Below are positions 1 to 8,918 of a stretch of 64,000 nt of DNA, in pieces. The notes beneath the pieces are model-generated. The model worked only from the letters and a program-made list of their open reading frames with translations. It ran no database searches and was not told the origin of the DNA. The DNA is from Nocardia pseudobrasiliensis NBRC 108224 (GTDB taxonomy: Bacteria > Actinomycetota > Actinomycetes > Mycobacteriales > Mycobacteriaceae). The number at the start of each line of letters is the position of its first letter. Position 1 is the stretch's first letter. A program made the position numbers and the translations under genes. The stretch covers positions 372,001 to 436,000 of the forward strand of contig NZ_BDBS01000002.1 in the NCBI RefSeq assembly GCF_001613105.1. Reading direction: 5' to 3'.

Positions 1-1
1 C

Positions 2-448
2 GAGTTCGCGGCGGCCATGGTCAACTTTCACGCGGCGACGGGAAAGTTGTTGGGGCTCAGCGCATCCGAGCGAAAATGCATGGACACCCTGGATCGACTC
101 GGCTCGGTGACGGCCGGTGCGATCGCCGAGCACACCGGGCTGACCACGGGTGCGGTCACCGGTCTGGTGGATCGGTTGGAGAAGTCGGGCTACGCCCGGC
201 GCGTGCGCGATCCGCACGATCGCCGCAAGGTGCTGGTGGAGTTGGTGCCCAACGCTGAATCGCGCGCACTGCTCGGCGCGGTATTCGCGCCCTTCGGCGA
301 GGATATGAGCGAGCTCTACGAGCGCTACACGCCGGAGCAGAACGCGGCCATTCTCGATTGGGTCCGCCGCACGACCGAGATTCTGATCGACCACACCCGG
401 CGCATTTCCGCGCCCGAATTCCGTGCCACGGTGCTGGAGGGTCGGTGA
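2..448 (+). CDS. MarR-family regulator, 5' end outside window
   Basis: The frame is open from base 2 (residues EFAAA before the first Met at base 17), so the real start lies upstream and about 20 N-terminal residues of the MarR dimerisation helix are not visible. The remainder carries a winged helix-turn-helix: a recognition-helix signature TTGAVTGLVDRLEKSGY followed by the wing RDPHDRRKVLVEL, as in MarR repressors. C-terminal helices complete the dimer interface. A gap of about 150 bp separates it from the downstream acyltransferase pair, so it may be independent of it. The ligand and targets cannot be read from the sequence. Confidence 0.85.
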   Translation, partial: EFAAAMVNFHAATGKLLGLSASERKCMDTLDRLGSVTAGAIAEHTGLTTGAVTGLVDRLEKSGYARRVRDPHDRRKVLVELVPNAESRALLGAVFAPFGEDMSELYERYTPEQNAAILDWVRRTTEILIDHTRRISAPEFRATVLEGR

Positions 449-601
449 CCTGCTGAAAAGTGTGCGCCAGGCAAACTGGGCGAACCTGACGCATCGGCTC
501 GGTGAACGCTGCGTGTGACGTGTATCTCGTTCACCGGACTGGCATTTGATCGACACTCACCGGTAGCCCCGGGGCCGATTCGGACTGGCTTCATCAGGAA
601 T

Positions 602-1423
602 ATGACTACTACGTCAGTGCTGACCGGGGGCCGGGCCGGGGACGCCGGGGTGGGGCGGCCGCAGTACTCCCTGGTGGTGTCGTCCGATCTCGACCATCGT
701 ACGGCGGCCCAGCGGCTGCGCTATCAGGTGTTCGCCTCCGAGCCGGGTTTCGACATTCCCGAGAGCGCCGAGGGCCTGGACGCCGACCGGTTCGACGAGC
801 ACTGTGATCACCTGCTGGTGCGTGACGAGCTGACCGAACAGTTCGTCGGCTGCTACCGAATGCTGCCGCCGGACAAGGTTTCCGCCGCGGGCGGCTATTA
901 CAGCGCCACCGAATTCGACCTCACCGATATGGATCCCGCGGGCCGGCGGATCGTGGAGATGGGCCGCGCCTGCGTGGTACCGGATCACCGCAACGGTTCG
1001 GTGCTGACCCTCATGTGGGCGGGCATCCTGCACTACATCCAGCTCACCGGTTACGACTGGGTGATGGGCTGCGTCTCGGTGCCGATGGCCGAGACCCCCG
1101 GCGAAGCGCCCGGCGTGAACGTGCGCGGCGTGCGAGATCTGTTGCTGGCCAAGCACGCCTGCGATCCCGCCCAGCGGGTGCGCCCGCACAATCCGGTGGT
1201 TGTCGACGGCCACACCCTCGACGAGCTGGTTCCGCCCGCCCGCCCCAAGCTGCCGCCGCTGCTGCGCGGCTATCTGCGCCTGGGCGCGGAGATCTGCGGT
1301 GAACCCGCACACGATCCCGCCTTCGCCGTCGCCGACTTCGTCGCGCTGCTGGGACTGGACACCATCAACACCCGCTATCTGGAGCGGTTGCAAAGCGCCG
1401 CGAACACTTTCGACGGACGGTGA
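602..1423 (+). CDS. GNAT-fold N-acyltransferase (OlsB / Rv3027c-like)
   Basis: The 273-residue protein resembles the acyl-ACP-dependent amino-acid N-acyltransferase branch of GNAT proteins: LRYQVFASEPGFD near the N-terminus, the strand VGCYRMLPP, and the acyl-binding segment EMGRACVVPDHRNGSV. In OlsB relatives this enzyme puts an acyl chain on the alpha-amine of ornithine or another amino acid, the first step of an aminolipid. An in-frame ATG at 515 exists, but the residues it adds look non-coding; ATG 602 with MTTTSVL is preferred. The stop overlaps the next start by GTGA, so it is probably translationally coupled to the PlsC-like gene, which would add the second acyl chain. Substrate assignment is by family analogy only. 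Confidence 0.8.
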   Translation: MTTTSVLTGGRAGDAGVGRPQYSLVVSSDLDHRTAAQRLRYQVFASEPGFDIPESAEGLDADRFDEHCDHLLVRDELTEQFVGCYRMLPPDKVSAAGGYYSATEFDLTDMDPAGRRIVEMGRACVVPDHRNGSVLTLMWAGILHYIQLTGYDWVMGCVSVPMAETPGEAPGVNVRGVRDLLLAKHACDPAQRVRPHNPVVVDGHTLDELVPPARPKLPPLLRGYLRLGAEICGEPAHDPAFAVADFVALLGLDTINTRYLERLQSAANTFDGR

Positions 1424-2367
1424 ACATGACCCCCGCACTGCTGTCACCCACCACCGGATCGCTGGCCTGTCCGCCCGCGGCCCCGGTGCACGCGTGGATG
1501 CCGTCGAGCCCGTGCGGGCCGAGCTGCGTCGAGATCGCCCCCGCCGCCGGAACCGTGCGCACCGCCGCGCGGGTGCTCGGCGTGGTCGGATTGCTGTTCG
1601 CCTTCCCGGTTCTCAATCTGGCCACGCCCAAGCGGCGCCGGGTCGGATTGCAACGGCGCTTCGCCCGTGCGGCGCTGCGCTGCTGCGGGATTCGGCTGCG
1701 GATCGTCGACCAGCGCGGGCCGCTGGCCGACGCGGATCGCGGCACGCTGGTGGTGGCCGGACATGTCGGCTGGAGCGATGTCCTGGCGTTGGCGGCGGTG
1801 AATCCGATGGGCTTCGTGGCCCGCGCGGATCTGATCGACTGGCCGGTGCTCGGCAAGCTGGCCCGGCTGATGCGGGTCATCCCGATCGAGCGCGAGCGGC
1901 TGCGGCAGCTGCCCGGGGTGATCGACGCCATGGCGCAGCGCCTGGTGGCGGGGGAGCGGATCGCCATGTTCCCCGAGGGCACCACGTGGTGCGGTCGCGC
2001 GCACGGCCGCCCGCGTGCGGCGCTGTTCCAGGCCGCGGTCGACGCCGAGGTCGCGGTGCAGCCGATTCGGTTGCGCTACCTCGATTCCGACGGCGAGCTG
2101 TCGACCGTGCCCGGCTTCGTCGGCGTGGACACCTTCCTCGATTCGGCCCGGCGGGTGTTGCGCTCCAAGGGTGTGGTCGCCGAGATCACGCTGCTGCCGC
2201 TCGAGCAGCCCGGCGCCGATCGTCACGATCTGGCTCGCCGGTGCGAGAAGGCCATTCGCGGCGAGGAGAAGATCGTGGACATCGACGCGCACGCCACGGC
2301 CGTCGGCACCGGTCCCACCCGCGAGATCGTTCCCGATATCGTCGAGCTCGACCGCTCGGCCCGCTAG
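1420..2367 (+). CDS. 1-acyl-glycerol-3-phosphate acyltransferase family (PlsC / OlsA-like)
   Basis: It contains the two hallmark blocks of LPLAT/PlsC enzymes: the HX4D catalytic motif in GHVGWSDVL (about residues 114-119) and the acceptor-binding FPEGTTWCGR (about 184-193). A hydrophobic stretch near residues 50-66 probably anchors it to the membrane. It would transfer an acyl chain to a lyso-lipid. Its 4-bp overlap with the OlsB-like GNAT suggests the two make one lipid, as OlsB and OlsA do, or that it serves general phospholipid synthesis. The start is GTG 1420 (coupled) or ATG 1426. The stop TAG shares a CTAG tetramer with the stop of the convergent GNAT gene. Confidence 0.85.
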   Translation: MNMTPALLSPTTGSLACPPAAPVHAWMPSSPCGPSCVEIAPAAGTVRTAARVLGVVGLLFAFPVLNLATPKRRRVGLQRRFARAALRCCGIRLRIVDQRGPLADADRGTLVVAGHVGWSDVLALAAVNPMGFVARADLIDWPVLGKLARLMRVIPIERERLRQLPGVIDAMAQRLVAGERIAMFPEGTTWCGRAHGRPRAALFQAAVDAEVAVQPIRLRYLDSDGELSTVPGFVGVDTFLDSARRVLRSKGVVAEITLLPLEQPGADRHDLARRCEKAIRGEEKIVDIDAHATAVGTGPTREIVPDIVELDRSAR

Positions 2368-2849
2368 CCGAGCCGCAGTCGCATACCCGGATCGTCCTGC
2401 CGCACGAAACCCAGTGCGGTGTAGAGCGGTTCGCCGTATTCGGAGGCATTGAGGTCGACCAGCAGCACGCCCTGGTCGCGGAACCAGTCCAGCAGGGCGA
2501 CCATACAGGCGCGTGAATACCCGCGCCGCCGCTGATCGGCCTCGGTCGCGACGCTGAAGACATAGCCGCGCACACCGGACGGATTGTGCGGCGAGGGCAG
2601 CAGATGTTCGACGACGCCGACGGCACATGCCGCGAGCGTGCCGGGGGCATCGGATCGATCGACCACGAATGCGGTCATCGATCCGTTCGGGTCGGCCAAT
2701 TCCTTGGCCAGGATTTCGGCGGCTGCCGCTCGCCAGTCCGGCGCGCCGGGGGCCGATTCGCGCAGCGCCTCCAGCGACTCCAACATCACCGCCCGCAGCC
2801 GCACCAATTCCGCCGCATCCGCAACCACTGCCTGTCTCGCCGTCGCCAT
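2364..2849 (-). CDS. GNAT-family N-acetyltransferase
   Basis: The 161-residue protein shows GNAT topology: a central strand GYVFSVATEADQRRRGYSRA containing the acetyl-CoA-binding motif A loop (RRRGYS), a helix MVALLDWFRDQG, and motif B ASEYGEPLYTALGF, where the Tyr is the usual general-acid position. The substrate is unknown. ATG 2849 (MATARQ) is preferred over an ATG 18 bp upstream because neither has a strong ribosome site and the shorter form fits the family. It converges on the PlsC-like gene with interlocked stop codons and is likely monocistronic. Confidence 0.8.
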   Translation of the reverse strand: MATARQAVVADAAELVRLRAVMLESLEALRESAPGAPDWRAAAAEILAKELADPNGSMTAFVVDRSDAPGTLAACAVGVVEHLLPSPHNPSGVRGYVFSVATEADQRRRGYSRACMVALLDWFRDQGVLLVDLNASEYGEPLYTALGFVRQDDPGMRLRLG

Positions 2850-3114
2850 GATCGCGACCATAGTCATCGACGAACCCAGTGCGCCAAGCCTTTTCCGCCG
2901 CCGAAGCTACGCGATACCGCCCGTCGGGCCCGGCGCCACGACATCGGCCGTCAGCGCTGCCGCGTTCGGCTGTGTGCACATCATCTTCGGCAGCTGGTTC
3001 TCGGTGCCTCCGCCGAACATTCGGTGTATGGGATCCTGGTGTTCACCATCGACCTGGGCGGTACTTCTATCACGGCTCCGCACCGGCGTCGCGATCGGTA
3101 CTACCATCGCTGGG

Positions 3115-4110
3115 GTGACCGAGATCGGGCCGGTGCGAATCGGAATTCTGGGCGCGGCACGCATCGCGCCCATGGCGTTGATCAGGCCCGCGCGGGCGAA
3201 TCCGGAGGTGGTCGTCGCCGCGGTCGCCGCGCGGGATCCGTTGCGCGCCCGCGCATTCGCGACCAAGCACGGCATCGAGGCGGTCCACGACAGCTATGAC
3301 GAGCTGCTCGCCGCCGACGATATCGACGCCGTCTACAACCCGCTGCCCAACGGCCTGCACGGCCGGTGGACCCGTGCCGCGCTGGCCGCTGGCAAACATG
3401 TGCTGTGCGAGAAGCCGTTCACCGCCAATGCCGCCGAGGCGCGCGAAATCGCCGAGCTGGCAGCGAGTTCCGATCGCGTGGTGATGGAGGCGTTCCACTA
3501 CCGCTACCACCCGCTGACCGAGCGGGCCGAGCAGATCATCGCCTCGGGGGAGCTGGGCGAGCTGGTGCGGGTGGAGACCGCGCTGTGCTTCCCGCTGCCG
3601 AAGTTCTCCGATATCCGCTACGACTACTCGCTGGCGGGCGGCGCGCTGATGGACGCCGGATGCTATGCGGTGCACATGGCCCGGGTCTTCGGCGGCGAAA
3701 CCCCCGAAGTGGTTTCGGCGCAGGCGAAGTTGCGCGACCCTCGCGTCGATCGGGCCATGACGGCCGAGCTGCGCTTCCCGAGCGGGCACACCGGCCGGGT
3801 GCGCTGTTCGCTGTGGTCGCGGGATCTGGTGAACATCGGCGCTCACATCATCGGTGATCGCGGCCGCATGCGCGTTCTCAATCCCATTGCGACACAACTG
3901 TTCAGCAGGCTGTCGGTGCGACTGGAGCAGACCAGCCGGGTGGAACGCTTCCCGCGCCGCACCACCTACTCCTACCAGCTCGACGCCTTCGCCGCGGCCG
4001 TGCTGCGCGGCGAGGCGGTGCCGACCGGACCCCGGGATTCGATCGAGAACATGTCCGTCATCGACGCGATCTACCGCGCCGCGGGACTGCCGCTGCGCGA
4101 ACCCAGCTGA
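3115..4110 (+). CDS. Gfo/Idh/MocA-family NAD(P)-dependent oxidoreductase
   Basis: The N-terminal Rossmann fold begins VRIGILGAARIAP, contains the conserved YNPLPNGLHG and the family's EKP motif in LCEKPFTANA (about residue 97), and leads into the C-terminal alpha/beta substrate domain with GGALMDAGCYAVHMAR. The length (331 residues) fits the dimeric sugar-alcohol, trans-dihydrodiol and inositol dehydrogenases. GTG 3115 is the start because the upstream in-frame sequence reads as non-coding. It oxidises or reduces a sugar-like or diol substrate that cannot be specified. Its last 40 bp overlap the convergent MFS gene, so both 3' ends are antisense to each other. Confidence 0.85.
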   Translation: MTEIGPVRIGILGAARIAPMALIRPARANPEVVVAAVAARDPLRARAFATKHGIEAVHDSYDELLAADDIDAVYNPLPNGLHGRWTRAALAAGKHVLCEKPFTANAAEAREIAELAASSDRVVMEAFHYRYHPLTERAEQIIASGELGELVRVETALCFPLPKFSDIRYDYSLAGGALMDAGCYAVHMARVFGGETPEVVSAQAKLRDPRVDRAMTAELRFPSGHTGRVRCSLWSRDLVNIGAHIIGDRGRMRVLNPIATQLFSRLSVRLEQTSRVERFPRRTTYSYQLDAFAAAVLRGEAVPTGPRDSIENMSVIDAIYRAAGLPLREPS

Positions 4111-5429
4111 GCGCCGCCCGGCGGACGGATCGGCGCCACCACCGCCAGGCCCACGACCAGTACCACCAGAATGCCCACGATTCCGGCGCGATCGGCGTCG
4201 AAGACCCAGACGAAGAGGCCGAAAAGGCTTGGGGCGAGGAATGATACGGCGCGGCCGGTGGTGGTGTAGAGGCCGAACAGCTGGCCCTCGCGCCCGGGCG
4301 GGCAGAGCCGGGCGAGAAAGGATCGGGCCGAAGCCTGGGCCGGGCCGACGAAGACGGTCAGCAGCAGGCCGAAGACCCAGAACAGCACGGGCCCGGACAC
4401 GATCAACAGAGCGACGCCGCATACCGTCATCGCCGCCAGCGAGACGACAATGACCCGCTTGGGCCCGCCGCGATCGTCGAATCGGCCCGCGACGATCGCG
4501 CCGAGGGCGGCAACGACATTCGCGGCGACGCCGAACAGCAGCACATCCGAATCGGCGATCCCGTACACCCGCACCGCGAGGACCGCGCCGAAGGTGAACA
4601 CCCCCGCCAGCCCGTCGCGGAATATCGCACTGGCGACCAGGAATTCGACGACGCGCCGATCGGCGGCCCACAGCTCGCGCAGATCTCGCCACAGCACGCG
4701 GTACGACCCGAACAAACCCGCGGTCGCCGCGCCCGGATCTGCGTCGGTGCGCGGCAATTCGGGCACCGCGAACAGCACCGGCAGGGCGAAGACCGCGAAC
4801 CAGAGTGCCGCCAGCAGCGCGACCAGCCGGATGTTCAGACCGTCCGCGGTGGCCACCGCGAACAGTCCGCGGTGGTCGCCCGAACCGGCGATGAAACCGA
4901 AGTAGCTGATCAGCAGCAGGAAGATGCCGCCGAAATAGCCCATGGACCAACCGAATCCGGAGACCCGCCCGACCGTCTCAGGGGTGGACACCTGGCGCAG
5001 CATCGCGTTGTAGGGCACACCGGCCAGTTCGAAGGTGGCCGAGGCGAACGACAGCAGCACCAGGCCGAGCCACAGATAGTGGTAGTCGTCGCGGACGAAG
5101 AACATCGCCGCCATCGCCGCGACGGTCAGCGCGGTCAGAACGGCAAGGGAGCGTTTGCGTTCGGCCGACGCGTCGAAGCGCTGCCCGCTGACCGGGGCGG
5201 TGAGCGCGACGATCAGACCCGCGATTCCCAGCGCCCAGCCCAGCCACGCGCTGGCCGAAATCCCGCCCGGCAGATCCTCGCCCACCTTGTCGGTGAGATA
5301 TACCGAGAATACGAATGTGAGGATCACCGCGTTGAAGGCCGAGGAGCCCCAGTCCCACAGCGACCACGCCACCACCTGCCCGCGCCCGGCCGCCTGACCG
5401 ACCGCGGCCGTGGCGTTCACTTCGGTCAT
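4071..5429 (-). CDS. MFS transporter of the UMF1 / ATG22-like family
   Basis: The 452-residue polytopic membrane protein has about 12 predicted hydrophobic segments. The N-terminal signature WSLWDWGSSAFNAVILTFVF is characteristic of the unknown-MFS-1/ATG22-like group, of which the yeast member exports amino acids from the vacuole. A charged loop around residues 225-245 divides the two six-helix bundles. Bacterial substrates of this group are unknown. The start ATG 5429 (MTEVNATAA) is 22 bp from the divergently read neighbour's stop region. The 3' end overlaps the oxidoreductase gene by 40 bp. Confidence 0.85.
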   Translation of the reverse strand: MTEVNATAAVGQAAGRGQVVAWSLWDWGSSAFNAVILTFVFSVYLTDKVGEDLPGGISASAWLGWALGIAGLIVALTAPVSGQRFDASAERKRSLAVLTALTVAAMAAMFFVRDDYHYLWLGLVLLSFASATFELAGVPYNAMLRQVSTPETVGRVSGFGWSMGYFGGIFLLLISYFGFIAGSGDHRGLFAVATADGLNIRLVALLAALWFAVFALPVLFAVPELPRTDADPGAATAGLFGSYRVLWRDLRELWAADRRVVEFLVASAIFRDGLAGVFTFGAVLAVRVYGIADSDVLLFGVAANVVAALGAIVAGRFDDRGGPKRVIVVSLAAMTVCGVALLIVSGPVLFWVFGLLLTVFVGPAQASARSFLARLCPPGREGQLFGLYTTTGRAVSFLAPSLFGLFVWVFDADRAGIVGILVVLVVGLAVVAPIRPPGGAQLGSRSGSPAAR

Positions 5430-5451
5430 GCGCGCAGCCTAAGCGGTTTCC

Positions 5452-5835
5452 TCACCAGGGGCCGATGAAATGCTCCAGGCTCGCCAGCAGCAGCGCACCG
5501 AGTAGCGCGAGGCCGAATCCCGCTGCGACCGACAGTGCCAGCGCCCGTAGCAGACTCGTCCCCGTGGACCGCGTGATGAGCCCGCCCGCCACCGCGCCCA
5601 GGACCGCCAGCAGCACACCGCCGCCGATCACCAGGTAGAACACCGACGCGGCGGCCGCGTTCAGGGCATCGCCCGCGCCGGTGGCGTAGTCGCCGAAGGG
5701 GATCGGGAACCGATAGACGATCGCCACGAGCGCCGCGGCGATCGGCGCGGTGAGGACCGCGGCGAGGGCACCCCACGCCATACCCGCCCAGACCGCGAGG
5801 CCCGTCGTTCGAGGCTTGCGTGGTTCTCCGGTCAC
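5452..5835 (-). CDS. Small integral membrane protein, unknown function
   Basis: The 127-residue protein has four hydrophobic stretches (about residues 14-36, 52-78, 84-98, 102-125) and short polar loops. I do not recognise the family. A longer upstream reading frame exists, but its residues look non-coding; the GTG at 5835 has an AGGA site 8 nt upstream. It lies 22 bp downstream in the reading direction from the remnant/hydrolase side and just upstream of the MFS transporter on the same strand, so a two-gene unit with the transporter is possible. Confidence 0.6.
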   Translation of the reverse strand: MTGEPRKPRTTGLAVWAGMAWGALAAVLTAPIAAALVAIVYRFPIPFGDYATGAGDALNAAAASVFYLVIGGGVLLAVLGAVAGGLITRSTGTSLLRALALSVAAGFGLALLGALLLASLEHFIGPW

Positions 5836-5905
5836 GACCACGATCCTAGAGTGTGCGAATGAACGCCCGTTTCGTCCGTTTTCGGGCTGTTGGTGCGGGC
5901 CCGGC

Positions 5906-5995
5906 TCTGAGGTAGCCGTCACCGGACGGCTGGCCCGATTCGCCTCGTTCACCGATCCCGACGGCAACGGGGTCGGATTGGTATGCCAGTTATAG
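5906..5995 (+). pseudogene. Remnant of a VOC / glyoxalase-fold protein C-terminus
   Basis: A 29-codon stretch ending in a TAG reads LARFASFTDPDGNGVGLVCQ. This is the terminal strand of VOC-superfamily proteins, where FxDPDGN precedes the last metal-ligand strand. No further VOC sequence can be found upstream in any frame, so this is a fragment left by deletion. It lies between two minus-strand genes, with no start codon or ribosome site of its own. Confidence 0.6.
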
Positions 5996-6043
5996 CCCCG
6001 CCCGTGCGGACCGCCGTGATGCGCATACCGCGACATCGACGCC

Positions 6044-6940
6044 TCAGGGGCGGGTGAGGCTGTCGAGTACCGCGCGATTGAACTCGTCGGGATTCTGCAG
6101 CATGCCGAAATGGCTGACATTCGGCAGGATTCGGAGTTGGGCGTGTGGAATGGTTCGGGCCAGATACTCGGTGTGCGAGCGCTCGATGGCCTCGTCGTAT
6201 TCGCCGTCGGCGATGGTGATCGGCACGGTGATGGCCGACAATTGCGCGGCGGTGTAGTTGGGCTGGGTCTCCCACATATGCGTGATCTGGGCGACGAAGC
6301 CGTCGTACTGGTCCGGGGTGGGGGACAGGCGCTGGTATTCGGTGCGCGCGCGGTCGATGTAGCGGACGAAGTTCGGATTGTCGGTGCCGTGCGGAATCAG
6401 GCCCGACAGATCGGAATTGGCGCCGTAGGCGAAGACCTTGCCGAGTCGTTCGGGGTGATTGATCGCCAAGTTCAGCCCGATGATGCCGCCGTCGCTCCAG
6501 CCGACCAGATCCACCCGGGACAGCCCGAGCTGATCGAGCAGGGCGAGCACATCGGCGGACATGAGGTCGTAGCTGTAGGGTTCCGCGGTCCGGGTACTGC
6601 GTCCGTGTCCGCGGCTGTCGGCCACGATCACCCGATATCCGGCACGAACCAGCGCGGGTACCTGATAGTTCCAGTACTCGCCGCTGCCCAGTCCGCCGTG
6701 CAGCAGCAGCACCGGCCGTCCCTGCCCGTAGTCGGCGTAGTACATCTCGATCCCGTCGACCGCCGCGTATCCGCTGTGTCCGCCCGCGGGCGTCGCCCCC
6801 AGCGCCGGAAGCGTCTGCCACACCGGCGGACTGGGCTCCGTACGAGTCGAACACCCTTGCGCCGCAACGAATCCGACCAGCAATGCGAATGCGGTCACGA
6901 CGATCGACAACCGGGCGCGGCCACGCGGGAAACGGTTCAT
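6044..6940 (-). CDS. Secreted alpha/beta-hydrolase, possible lipoprotein
   Basis: The protein (298 residues) has a basic N-terminus, a hydrophobic core LSIVVTAFALLVGFVAA, and Cys directly after AQG, a weak lipobox, so it is exported and may be lipidated. The mature part is a canonical alpha/beta hydrolase: oxyanion strand LLLHGGLGSG, nucleophile elbow GWSDGG, acid in ITIADGEYDE and catalytic His in NVSHFGM. The substrate is unknown; epoxide hydrolases, haloperoxidases and carboxylesterases share this plan. ATG 6940 (MNRFPRGR) gives a standard signal peptide; ATG 6958 is an alternative. Confidence 0.85.
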   Translation of the reverse strand: MNRFPRGRARLSIVVTAFALLVGFVAAQGCSTRTEPSPPVWQTLPALGATPAGGHSGYAAVDGIEMYYADYGQGRPVLLLHGGLGSGEYWNYQVPALVRAGYRVIVADSRGHGRSTRTAEPYSYDLMSADVLALLDQLGLSRVDLVGWSDGGIIGLNLAINHPERLGKVFAYGANSDLSGLIPHGTDNPNFVRYIDRARTEYQRLSPTPDQYDGFVAQITHMWETQPNYTAAQLSAITVPITIADGEYDEAIERSHTEYLARTIPHAQLRILPNVSHFGMLQNPDEFNRAVLDSLTRP

Positions 6941-6979
6941 CCCGATACTGTGCAACATTCCGGCGGTCGCGTCGACGGT

Positions 6980-7846
6980 TCAATTCCGCGGATTGCTGCG
7001 CCGGGCGACCTGGAACTGTTCATAGGGCCGCATCGGCTGCACGGGTCGCAGGAACCGGTAGGTGCACTGCACGATCTCACCGGTGATCGGATTGCGCAGC
7101 AGTACCACGTCGTCGTTCGTCTCGGCCTTGGTGAGCTCGGCGGCGAAGAATCGGACGAAATCCTTGGGCGCCTGCGAATAGCAGAAGTTGAAGATCTCGT
7201 CGAGGCGCTGCTGCGGGACCAGGCCGGGTCCGGTGACCCGCAGCAGATACACCAGGCGCGTGGCGACGGCCTGCCAGTTGACCAGCAGATCGCGCGCGGG
7301 CCTGGTCATGATCCACTCGACCAGGTTGGTGGGCCGGGCGGCGGCGGGATCGGCCGGGGCGAGGCTGGGAACCAGGCGTTGCGCGAGTCGGTTGGCGGCC
7401 AGCACATCCAGATGCGGGAAACTGAAGTAGTAGGCGGGATTGATGATCGTCTCGAGATGATCGAGGTCATCGTTGTTGACGGTCGGCGGCCACGTGCCAA
7501 CCTGGAGGGTGTCGATGCCGTTGAGCACCAGTGAGGTCACCTTGCGCAGCATCCAGTCCGGCAGATCCAGCGCATGACACCACGCGACCAGGCTCTCGGT
7601 CCCCGGGTTGCGTTGACCCGCCTCCCATTTCCGCAGCGACGACAGGGTGGTCGTGGCGGCGAGGGCGACCTCCTCCTGCGTCAGTCCCAAGGCCTCGCGC
7701 CTGCGGCGCAGATACACCCCGATCTCCGGTCGATCGCAGACCCACGAAAGTTTTTGGCGGCGCTCCCGGTCCGATAGCGACGGTCGATCGAGCCATCGGG
7801 GAGTGGGCCCTTGGTGCGTGGGGGGTGACGGCGCCCCGATCTGCAT
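6980..7846 (-). CDS. XRE-type regulator with MmyB-like ligand-binding domain
   Basis: The N-terminal part contains a Cro/CI helix-turn-helix (YLRRRREALGLTQEEVALAA, then SSLRKWEAGQRNPG). The rest is the PAS-like MmyB/MLTR domain found in many actinobacterial regulators, recognisable from the segment around ETIINPAYYFSFPHLDVLA and the RDLLVNWQAVATRL region. Relatives bind fatty acids or control secondary metabolism. ATG 7846 is chosen for the GAGAGG site 6-7 nt upstream; an ATG at 7882 adds 12 residues. It faces a long upstream region shared with the next plus-strand gene. Confidence 0.85.
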   Translation of the reverse strand: MQIGAPSPPTHQGPTPRWLDRPSLSDRERRQKLSWVCDRPEIGVYLRRRREALGLTQEEVALAATTTLSSLRKWEAGQRNPGTESLVAWCHALDLPDWMLRKVTSLVLNGIDTLQVGTWPPTVNNDDLDHLETIINPAYYFSFPHLDVLAANRLAQRLVPSLAPADPAAARPTNLVEWIMTRPARDLLVNWQAVATRLVYLLRVTGPGLVPQQRLDEIFNFCYSQAPKDFVRFFAAELTKAETNDDVVLLRNPITGEIVQCTYRFLRPVQPMRPYEQFQVARRSNPRN

Positions 7847-8380
7847 AGCCAACCTCTCTGCACATGCAACTTCGCGGCTCATATATGCGGGGCGAGGGCG
7901 AAAGTTACTGTTAGCTCGATCACAGGGTTTCGGCGCTGGTGGAGTCGATCTTGTTGTGGCACTGAGACATTTTGTGTTACCGGCGGGGTCCGGGGGGTCA
8001 CGGTGGAGATCTTGTGCGTGCGAAAGTACCTCACTACCAGCATGTTTCGGGTGTCGGAACAGATGGTAACAATTCGGTCCCGACCGCTCTGTTCGTCGGT
8101 TGCCCAGTGCTTGCGAGCGACGATTCGGTGCCGTTTTTCGGCGGTGCGTCGATGATCGAACTCATTGGTGGAGAGAGTATTCGGCGGTTCGCAGCGGTCG
8201 TATTGCCGAACCGTCGCTGAAAACGCCCGCGCGGACTTCTGATCCGCTTAACAGACTTGCGAGCTGGTCATCCGTCCTGCACAGTTCGGACCGTATCGGG
8301 GACCTGAGGATCAACTGAGAAGACGTTGTGAAGTCGCTGTGTGTCGTCCTCGGCCCACTGAAGTTTCGGGAGGAGTAGGC
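7847..8380. other. Long divergent intergenic region
   Basis: This 530-bp stretch separates the XRE/MmyB gene (minus) from the small zinc-ribbon-like gene (plus). It must hold both promoters. Possible reading frames inside it (for example 7972-8220 plus) lack ribosome sites and family features. I see no convincing repeat or RNA gene. Confidence 0.5.
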
Positions 8381-8698
8381 ATGAGCACGACGAACGAGGA
8401 TGATTCGCGGTGTAGTTCGACCAGGAGCGGTCGCCCCCGCTCGATCAATCGCTGGCCCGCGCTGCGGCACCCCGGCTCCTATGCCTGTGCCTTCTGCGGC
8501 AACACCATTCCCGCGGCCAGCGCCGACCTGCGAACCCTGAAGATCTCCACCCCCGGCGAACGCGGCGCGCAGGAGCTGTTCGTCCACCGGGCCTGCCTGG
8601 TGTCGCGCCTGCACACCGCCATACCTCTGGGTCAGACCCTCGAGGGCTGCACCGGCTGCTTCCGGACCTGGTCCGAGCATCCCGCGGCCACCTGCTGA
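8381..8698 (+). CDS. Small Cys-rich, probably zinc-binding protein
   Basis: The 105-residue protein has a polar N-terminus and two CxxC pairs: YACAFCGNTI (about residues 35-39) and EGCTGCFRTW (about 89-92), with a VHRACLV segment between. This arrangement suggests one treble-clef or zinc-ribbon fold. I do not recognise a named family. GGGAGGAG ends 5 nt before the ATG, so the start is very well supported and expression is probably strong. It stands alone between a large promoter region and a terminator-like hairpin. Confidence 0.75.
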   Translation: MSTTNEDDSRCSSTRSGRPRSINRWPALRHPGSYACAFCGNTIPAASADLRTLKISTPGERGAQELFVHRACLVSRLHTAIPLGQTLEGCTGCFRTWSEHPAATC

Positions 8699-8799
8699 CC
8701 CGATCGAACCCCTTCCACCGCCACCGATATCGGTTCGGGGATCGATCGGCGGGCGGCGGAAGGTAGCGGGGACCGACCGCAGACGGTTCTCGCCCCCGA

Positions 8800-8836
8800 C
8801 CGGACCCACCCTCTCGGCCACGAGGGGTGGGTTCGG
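8800..8836 (+). terminator. Terminator-like hairpin after the zinc-binding gene
   Basis: CCGGACCCACC pairs with GGTGGGTTCGG (one G:T wobble), extended by CTCTCG with CGAGGG and one bulge, around the loop GCCA. There is no U-tract, as is usual in actinobacteria. It lies 100 bp after the stop and 80 bp before the next start. Confidence 0.5.
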
Positions 8837-8918
8837 CTGGGCCTACTTCCATTACTCCGGCCCGCGGTTCTGGCATCCTGGGTGTTGTTGGGGCAGAAGG
8901 CGGTCGAGGGGAGGTGTG

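Noticed and set aside
6110-7534. A 474-codon plus-strand frame over the hydrolase and XRE genes
   Set aside because: It is antisense to two well-supported genes, spans their intergenic gap and shows Asp/Gly/His-rich shadow composition.
7972-8220. An 82-codon plus frame in the divergent intergenic region
   Set aside because: No ribosome site, no family, and it lies in a likely promoter region.
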